Shown in pieces: positions 21,285 to 25,831 of a DNA stretch of 25,831 nt; position 1 is the first letter of the stretch, and each line of letters starts with the position of its first letter. Origin of the DNA: DATADD01 sp036258675 (GTDB lineage Bacteria > Actinomycetota > CADDZG01 > WHSQ01). The stretch covers positions 1 to 25,831 of the forward strand of contig DATADD010000073.1 of assembly GCA_036258675.1 (NCBI GenBank), read 5' to 3'. Both the position numbers and the translations under genes were made by a program. A model generated the notes under the pieces. That model saw nothing but the letters and a program-made list of their open reading frames with translations, was not told the DNA's origin and ran no database searches.

Positions 21285-22724
21285 TCAGCCGCCGAGGCGC
21301 CAGCGCGACCCCGCAGGCGTGTCCTCGACCGCGATCCCGAGCTCGCGCAGGCGCGCCCGGATGCCGTCGGCGCGGTCGAAGGCGCGCTCGGCGCGAGCTT
21401 GATCGCGCAGCTCGAGCAGATAGGTCACGAGGCCGTCGAGGAGCTCGGAGTCCTCCGCCGGGGACGGGAACGAGAACCCCAGCACCGACGTCAGCTCGAG
21501 GAACGTCTCGGTGAGCTGCCGGAGCGCGTCGCGATCCGAGTCGTCGCCCCGCTGCGCCCCCGCCACGCACTTGTTCGCCTCGCGCACGAGCTCGTGCACC
21601 GCCCCGAGCGCGCCCGCGGAGTTGAAGTCGTCGTCCATCGCCTCGGCGAAGCGGGCCGAGAACCCGCGCCCGACGCCGGTGTCCTCCTCACCGGGGGGAC
21701 GGCGAGGGCTCGGGGGGCGCGGCGGCATGTCGTCGCGGAGCGCGTGGCGCGCCGCGTCGTGGAAGGTCCGCCACCGCTCGTAGGCGTGGAGCGCGTCGTC
21801 CATCGCGGCCTCCGAGAACGACACCTGGGTCCGGTACGAGCCCGTCAGCGCCCAGTACCGGACGGCCTCTCCGGGGTAGCGCTCGAGCACGTCACGCGCC
21901 AGCGCGACGTTGCCGAGGGACTTCGACATCTTCTCGTCGTCCATCTGGACGAGGCCCGAATGCGCCCAGTGCCGCACGAACGGCGCGCCGGCCAGCGCCT
22001 CCGCCTGGGCGATCTCGTTCTCGTGGTGCGGGAAGATGAGGTCGGCTCCGCCGCCGTGGATGTCGAACCCCATCCCGAGGTACTTCGTCGCCATCACCGA
22101 GCATTCGATGTGCCACCCGGGACGGCCGGGGCCCCACGGCGACGGCCACGACGGCTCCCCTTCCTTGGCGGACTTCCACAGGGCGAAGTCGAGGGGGTGG
22201 CGCTTGGACGCGGAGGGCTCGACGCGCTCGCCCGCCCGCATGTCCTCGAGCGTCCGGCCCGACAGCTTGCCGTAACCGTCGAACGAGTCGACCGAGAACC
22301 ACACGTCGCCCTCGGCCTCGTAGGCGAAGCCGCGCGCGACCAGCTCCTCGATCGCGTCCACCATCTCGTCGATGTGATCGGTGGCGCGCGACAGGATGTC
22401 GGGCGGTTGCACCCCGAGAGCGCGCAGGTCCTCCTCGAGCGCGGCCCCGTACTTGCTCGCCACCCCGTCGAGCGGTATCCCCTCGATCCGTGCCCGCTCG
22501 ATCATCTTGTCGTCGACGTCGGTGTAGTTCATGACGTATGTCACCTCGAACCCGCGATAGGCGAGGTAGCGGCGCATGAGGTCGTACCAGAGAAACGTGC
22601 GCACGTTGCCGATGTGGGCGTAGTTGTAGACGGTCGGACCGCATCCGTAGAGACCGACTCTTCCCTCGTCGCGGGGTTCCAGGGGGACGGTCCGGCGCTG
22701 CATGGTGTCGTGGATCCGCAGCAT
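21285..22724 (-). CDS. cysS: Cysteinyl-tRNA synthetase
   Basis: A 479-residue class I synthetase. VGLYGCGPTVYNYAHIGNVR carries the HIGH-like motif and the first zinc cysteine, GWHIECSVMA and FPHHENEIAQ give the other zinc ligands, and KMSKSLGN is the ATP-binding loop. The C-terminal helical part has MDDDFNSAGALGAVHELV. Length is slightly above the usual 460-470 because of a Pro/Arg-rich insertion (PPRPPSPRRPPGEEDTG) in the linker before the helical domain. It attaches cysteine to tRNA-Cys. ATG 22724 has AGGG seven bases upstream and lies nine bases after the ispF stop, so it is read from the same message. Confidence 0.97.
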   Translation of the reverse strand: MLRIHDTMQRRTVPLEPRDEGRVGLYGCGPTVYNYAHIGNVRTFLWYDLMRRYLAYRGFEVTYVMNYTDVDDKMIERARIEGIPLDGVASKYGAALEEDLRALGVQPPDILSRATDHIDEMVDAIEELVARGFAYEAEGDVWFSVDSFDGYGKLSGRTLEDMRAGERVEPSASKRHPLDFALWKSAKEGEPSWPSPWGPGRPGWHIECSVMATKYLGMGFDIHGGGADLIFPHHENEIAQAEALAGAPFVRHWAHSGLVQMDDEKMSKSLGNVALARDVLERYPGEAVRYWALTGSYRTQVSFSEAAMDDALHAYERWRTFHDAARHALRDDMPPRPPSPRRPPGEEDTGVGRGFSARFAEAMDDDFNSAGALGAVHELVREANKCVAGAQRGDDSDRDALRQLTETFLELTSVLGFSFPSPAEDSELLDGLVTYLLELRDQARAERAFDRADGIRARLRELGIAVEDTPAGSRWRLGG

Positions 22725-22733
22725 GTCGAGACC

Positions 22734-23204
22734 CTAAATCCTCTCCACGAGCGCGACGGCGAGGGCAGCGATCCCCTCCCCGCGCCCTGCGAACCCCATG
22801 CCGTCGGTGGTCGTCGCCTTCACCGACACGCGCTCGGGGACGATCGAGAGCGCCCCCGCGAGGGCTTCCTCCATGCGCTCCCGGTAGGGCGCCAGGCGGG
22901 GGCGCTGCGCGATCACGGTCGCGTCCACGTTGGCGATCGCCCACCGGGCCTCGCCGAGCAGGCGCGCGACCTCCGCCAGGATGCCGAGGCTCGAGGCCTC
23001 CGCCCAACGGTCGTCGGGCGGGAACCTGTCGCCGAGGTCGCCGAGGCCCCCGGCACCGAGGAGGGCGTCGGCGACCGCGTGGGCGAGCACGTCCGCGTCG
23101 GAGTGCCCCGAGAGCCCGGGTGTGCCTTCGATGGGAACGCCCCCGAGCACGAGCGCCCGCGCGTCGTCGAAGGGGTGGGCGTCGAAGCCATGCCCCACGC
23201 GCAT
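22734..23204 (-). CDS. ispF: 2-C-methyl-D-erythritol 2,4-cyclodiphosphate synthase
   Basis: A 156-residue protein with the IspF signature GHGFDAHPF (metal ligands Asp8 and His10), LSGHSDADVLAHAVADALLG (His42) and VKATTTDGMGFAGRGEGIAA. It makes the cyclic diphosphate of the MEP pathway with loss of CMP, acting as a trimer in the cytoplasm. Its ATG shares one base with the ispD stop (TGATG), so translation is coupled. Upstream in-frame readings overlap ispD and are not protein-like. Length is standard (155-160). Confidence 0.96.
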   Translation of the reverse strand: MRVGHGFDAHPFDDARALVLGGVPIEGTPGLSGHSDADVLAHAVADALLGAGGLGDLGDRFPPDDRWAEASSLGILAEVARLLGEARWAIANVDATVIAQRPRLAPYRERMEEALAGALSIVPERVSVKATTTDGMGFAGRGEGIAALAVALVERI

Positions 23205-23893
23205 CACTGGCGCGCCCGGAGCATCGCCTCGGCCAGCGCGAGGTCCTCGGGCCACGTGATCTTGATGTTGTCGGCGCGTCCCCGGACCACTCTCACGCTG
23301 CCCCCGTAGTGCTCGAGCAGCTGCGCGTCGTCGGTCGCCTCGAAGCCGTCCTCGGCCGCGCGCGAGTGAGCCTGTGCGAGCGCCGCGAACACGAACGCCT
23401 GCGGGGTCTGGGCGCGCCACAGCCCGCCGCGCGCGACGGTCTCCACGACGCGCCCGTCGTCGACCCTCTTGAGGGTCTCGTGGACGGGCACCGCGGCAAT
23501 CGCTCCCTCGGCTCCCTCGAGCGCGTCGAGGACGGCGACGACGTCGGGTGCGGTCACGAAGGGACGCGCCGCGTCGTGCACCACGACCCGGCCGGGCGGA
23601 GACGCGTCCCGTTCGGCGCACGCCGCGAGCCCGCGGGCCACAGAGCGCCGCCGACTGCTCCCGCCCTCGGCGACCGCGACGTCCGGCTCGCCGCCCACGA
23701 GCGCGGCGGCATCCGCGACGGCACCGGGGGGAACCACGACAACGACGGGCGCGCAGCCCGCGTCGAGGAGCGCGTCGAGCGACCACCGGAACAGAGGACG
23801 CCCCGCGAGGCCGAGGAACTGCTTGGGCGTGTCCGAGGCGACGCGCCGCCCCCGCCCGCCGGCGGCCAGGACCGCCGCCGCGCCGGACTGCGT
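23204..23893 (-). CDS. ispD: 2-C-methyl-D-erythritol 4-phosphate cytidylyltransferase with a probable ACG start
   Basis: A 229-residue protein if read from the ACG at 23893. The nucleotide-binding loop AAVLAAGGRGRRVASDTPKQ (catalytic Lys24 in PKQFL) is essential for CTP binding and is upstream of the first standard start codon in the frame (GTG 23737), so that start cannot be right. GGSSRRRSVARGL, VVHDAARPF and ITWPEDLALAEAML complete the family. No ATG, GTG or TTG precedes the loop in this frame. The ACG overlaps the carD stop (TAACG), just where TAATG would be expected, with GAGG some ten bases ahead. Either ACG is used, or ATG was lost by mutation or sequencing error. It transfers CMP to methylerythritol phosphate. 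Confidence 0.85.
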   Translation of the reverse strand, partial: TQSGAAAVLAAGGRGRRVASDTPKQFLGLAGRPLFRWSLDALLDAGCAPVVVVVPPGAVADAAALVGGEPDVAVAEGGSSRRRSVARGLAACAERDASPPGRVVVHDAARPFVTAPDVVAVLDALEGAEGAIAAVPVHETLKRVDDGRVVETVARGGLWRAQTPQAFVFAALAQAHSRAAEDGFEATDDAQLLEHYGGSVRVVRGRADNIKITWPEDLALAEAMLRARQ

Positions 23894-24375
23894 TAGCCCA
23901 GCACCTCGTCGAGCATCTTCTCTGCCTCGTCCTCGTTGCAGTCCTTCGAGAAGGTGAGCTCGGACACGAGGATCTGGCGCGCCTTTGTCAGCATGCGCTT
24001 CTCGCCCGCGGACAGGCCCTTCTCCTTGTCACGCTGGTGAAGGCTGCGAACGACGTCGGCGACCTGGTAGATGTCGCCCGACTTGAGCTTCTCGACGTTG
24101 GCCTTGAAGCGTCGCGACCAGTTCGTCGTGTTGGTTGCGGGCTCGTTCTTCTTGAGGACCTTGAAGACCTTGGGTACCTCGCGCTCCGGCGTGACGTCGC
24201 GCAGCCCCACCTCGTCCGTGGAGTCGGTCGGGACCATCAGCGTGAGCTCGCCGTATGCCAGCTTGAGGATGTAGTACTCGCGCATCTCGCCGAGCAACTC
24301 CCGTTCCTCGACCCGCTCGATGACAGCGGCACCGTGATGCGGATACACGACCTTGTCGCCGACATGGAAACTCAC
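23893..24375 (-). CDS. carD: CarD-family RNA polymerase-binding regulator
   Basis: A 160-residue protein. The N-terminal RNA-polymerase-interacting domain begins MSFHVGDKVVYPHHGAAVIE and includes YYILKLAYGELTLMVP; the C-terminal helical DNA-binding domain has WSRRFKANVEKLKSGDIYQV, SLHQRDKEKGLSAGEKRML and LTKARQILVSELTFSKD. Size and sequence match mycobacterial CarD, which binds the beta subunit and stabilises open promoter complexes, especially at rRNA genes. The start is GTG 24375, with AGGAGG ten bases upstream. It heads the ispD-ispF-cysS-rlmB run, a conserved actinobacterial order. Its TAA stop overlaps the proposed ispD start by one base. Confidence 0.96.
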   Translation of the reverse strand: MSFHVGDKVVYPHHGAAVIERVEERELLGEMREYYILKLAYGELTLMVPTDSTDEVGLRDVTPEREVPKVFKVLKKNEPATNTTNWSRRFKANVEKLKSGDIYQVADVVRSLHQRDKEKGLSAGEKRMLTKARQILVSELTFSKDCNEDEAEKMLDEVLG

Positions 24376-24459
24376 GAACGCGCAACCTCCTGCGAAGTCG
24401 ATGGCCGGCGTTCAAGACGCCCTGACGAGGACGAGGACGAGCCCCTGGATCCCTGGCAT

Positions 24460-25831
24460 TCAAGCGTAGCACGTCGCCACCTCCGGCCCGGCAGAGCGCG
24501 CGACGCGATACGACGTCAACGCGTCGATCGCTTCACCGATGTCGGCTACCCCGATCGTGTCCACCCCGGGGCAGGTCGCCTTCGACGCGCGCGGCACGAG
24601 CGCGCGCGCGAAGCCGAGGCGCGCCGCCTCCGCGAGCCTGCGCTCCATGCCGGGGGCCCGGCGCACCTCGCCCCCGAGCCCGATCTCACCGACCGCGACC
24701 AGCCCCGGATCGACCGGCGCGCCGTCGAGCGCGGACGCCAGCGCGAGCAGCGCGGCGAGGTCGCCCGCGGGCTCGCGCACGTGCAGCCCGCCGACCGCGG
24801 ACACGAACACGTCGCACGACGACAGCTTGTCCCGGGCGGTTTTCGCGAGCACGGCCAGAAGAGCCGCCAGACGCCGTTGGTCGATGCCGATCGCGACCCT
24901 GCGCGGCTGGGCGAGCGGGGTCCCGACGACGAGGGCCTGCATCTCGACCAGGACGGGCCGCGTCCCCTCGAGCCCGGCGTGCACGGCCGAGCCGGGCCCG
25001 GGACGGCGATCCGACAGCAGCATGGAGGAGGGATCGGGAACGGATGCGAGTCCTCCCGCGGTCATCGCGAACACGCCGGTCTCCTCGCACGAGCCGAAGC
25101 GGTTCTTGACCGCGCGCAGGAGCCGGAGGCTGCCGCTGCGCTCCCCCTCGAGCGTCACGATCGCGTCGACGACGTGCTCGAGCGTCTTGGGGCCCGCCAC
25201 CGACCCGTCCTTGGTGACGTGGCCGACGAGGAGGACCGCGCGCCCGGTCGACTTGGCGTGGCGCACGAGCGACGCGGCGCACTCCCGCACCTGGACGACG
25301 GAGCCGGACGACTGCTCGAGCGCGTCGTCCGAAAGGGTCTGGATCGAGTCGACGACGAGGACCTCGGGCTCCTCGCGGGCGCTCGCCTCGAGCACGGCCC
25401 CGAGCGATCCCGAGGCGGCGACGCGGATGCGCTCCCGCGGCGCGCCGAGCCGCGCCGCGCGCAGCGCCACCTGGTCCACGGACTCCTCGCCCGTGACGAG
25501 GAGGCACCTGCGGCCCGCCTCGACGAGGCCCGCCACGAGCTGGAGGACGAGGGTCGACTTGCCCATCCCCGGCTCGCCCGCGAGCAGCACGACGGAGCCG
25601 GGCACGAGCCCGCCGCCGAGGACGCGGTCGGCCTCGGGCGCGCCGGTGTGGATGCGGGCGCCGGCTCGACCCGTGCCCGCGAGCGTGCGGACGACGAGCC
25701 CGGCGTCGGACGGCGCCGCGCGGGCGGGGGACGCGGCCGTGCTCCACGCCCCGCACTCCGGGCAGCGCCCGAGGCCGACCGCGTCCTCGGCGGCGGGCTC
25801 GTGCCCGGCTCCGTCGTGCTGCTCGCGGGCG
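24460..25831 (-). CDS. radA: DNA repair protein RadA/Sms, 5' end missing
   Basis: The C-terminal approximately 437 residues (24460-25773) are clearly RadA. They include half of the N-terminal zinc finger (GRCPECGAWST), Walker A GEPGMGKSTLVLQL, Walker B VLVVDSIQTL, the RadA-specific KNRFG motif (VKNRFGSCEETG), and a Lon-like C-terminal domain ending in ATCYA. RadA helps process recombination intermediates by promoting branch migration. The frame stays open to the window edge, but the first CxxC pair and PKW segment expected before LGRCPEC are absent. The sequence there (25765-25831) is an inverted copy of the gene's own Walker A region, so it is probably not true coding sequence. The GTG at 25605 is internal. 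Confidence 0.9.
   Translation of the reverse strand, partial: AREQHDGAGHEPAAEDAVGLGRCPECGAWSTAASPARAAPSDAGLVVRTLAGTGRAGARIHTGAPEADRVLGGGLVPGSVVLLAGEPGMGKSTLVLQLVAGLVEAGRRCLLVTGEESVDQVALRAARLGAPRERIRVAASGSLGAVLEASAREEPEVLVVDSIQTLSDDALEQSSGSVVQVRECAASLVRHAKSTGRAVLLVGHVTKDGSVAGPKTLEHVVDAIVTLEGERSGSLRLLRAVKNRFGSCEETGVFAMTAGGLASVPDPSSMLLSDRRPGPGSAVHAGLEGTRPVLVEMQALVVGTPLAQPRRVAIGIDQRRLAALLAVLAKTARDKLSSCDVFVSAVGGLHVREPAGDLAALLALASALDGAPVDPGLVAVGEIGLGGEVRRAPGMERRLAEAARLGFARALVPRASKATCPGVDTIGVADIGEAIDALTSYRVARSAGPEVATCYA
25575..25831. repeat. Perfect 67-base inverted repeat at the window edge (probable fold-back artefact)
   Basis: The bases at 25575-25641 and 25765-25831 are exact reverse complements over all 67 positions, separated by 123 bases, and the right arm ends at the last base of the window. 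The left arm is normal radA coding sequence; the right arm replaces expected radA sequence. The match begins at the CTCGGGCGC (minus strand) that encodes LGR of the zinc finger. Confidence 0.9.

Noticed and set aside
1..25831. CRISPR arrays, tandem repeats and phage genes
   Set aside because: No regularly spaced direct repeats, integrase or phage structural genes were seen on either strand.

Overview
The window looks like a piece of chromosome from a high-GC Gram-positive bacterium of the Actinomycetota, probably an uncultured one. The sequence is strongly GC-rich, with GTG and TTG starts beside ATG. The gene content is typical of that phylum: a CarD regulator beside the MEP-pathway genes ispD and ispF, a DUF3263 protein next to a LytR C-terminal-domain protein, a SigE-type ECF sigma factor and a Stf0-type sulfotransferase. 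I cannot fix the class from the sequence alone.

Layout. (1) 1-2320 is a decayed accessory segment. It holds the start of an Asp-box propeller gene running off the left edge, a methyltransferase remnant broken by two frameshifts, a scrap of a zinc-type alcohol dehydrogenase, one intact small monooxygenase-like gene, and an IS481-type transposase remnant that has lost its middle. (2) 2304-3972 carries a SigE-like sigma factor overlapping a membrane-anchored propeller protein. (3) 4261-6256 is an envelope copper-protein locus: a double-cupredoxin lipoprotein whose ribosome binding site lies in a predicted hairpin, a single-cupredoxin lipoprotein, and a secreted protein of unknown function. (4) 6330-8531 holds a VOC protein, a Stf0 sulfotransferase and an overlapping AadA-like nucleotidyltransferase. 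(5) 8585-10823 has a small membrane protein divergent from a six-Asp-box propeller gene, which overlaps a MoaD-like protein ending in Gly-Gly. (6) 10841-12780 on the minus strand is a signalling cluster: two stand-alone receiver proteins, an ECF sigma factor and its zinc anti-sigma factor. (7) 12923-18133 includes a Fur-family regulator, an AI-2E-type permease, glycerate kinase, an OtsA-like glycosyltransferase and OtsB. (8) 18163-20483 carries the LytR_C protein, the DUF3263 protein, glutamate dehydrogenase and tRNA-Thr(TGT). (9) 20521-25831 is a housekeeping run read leftward: radA, carD, ispD, ispF, cysS, rlmB.

How the genes work together. carD, ispD, ispF, cysS and rlmB are tightly packed (overlaps of 1 base and gaps of 9 and 35 bases) and look like one transcription unit for isoprenoid precursors, cysteinyl-tRNA and 23S rRNA methylation. 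OtsA and OtsB would make trehalose by the two-step route, although the OtsA-like enzyme is divergent. The two sigma-factor loci, the receiver pair and the cupredoxin locus point to stress sensing at the cell envelope.

Two cautions. The last 67 bases are a perfect inverted copy of an internal part of radA and are probably an assembly fold-back at a contig end. ispD has no ATG, GTG or TTG upstream of its nucleotide-binding loop; its best start is an ACG inside the carD stop codon. No CRISPR array, prophage or clear defence system is visible. The most unusual gene pairings are the propeller/MoaD-like pair and the sulfotransferase/nucleotidyltransferase pair.
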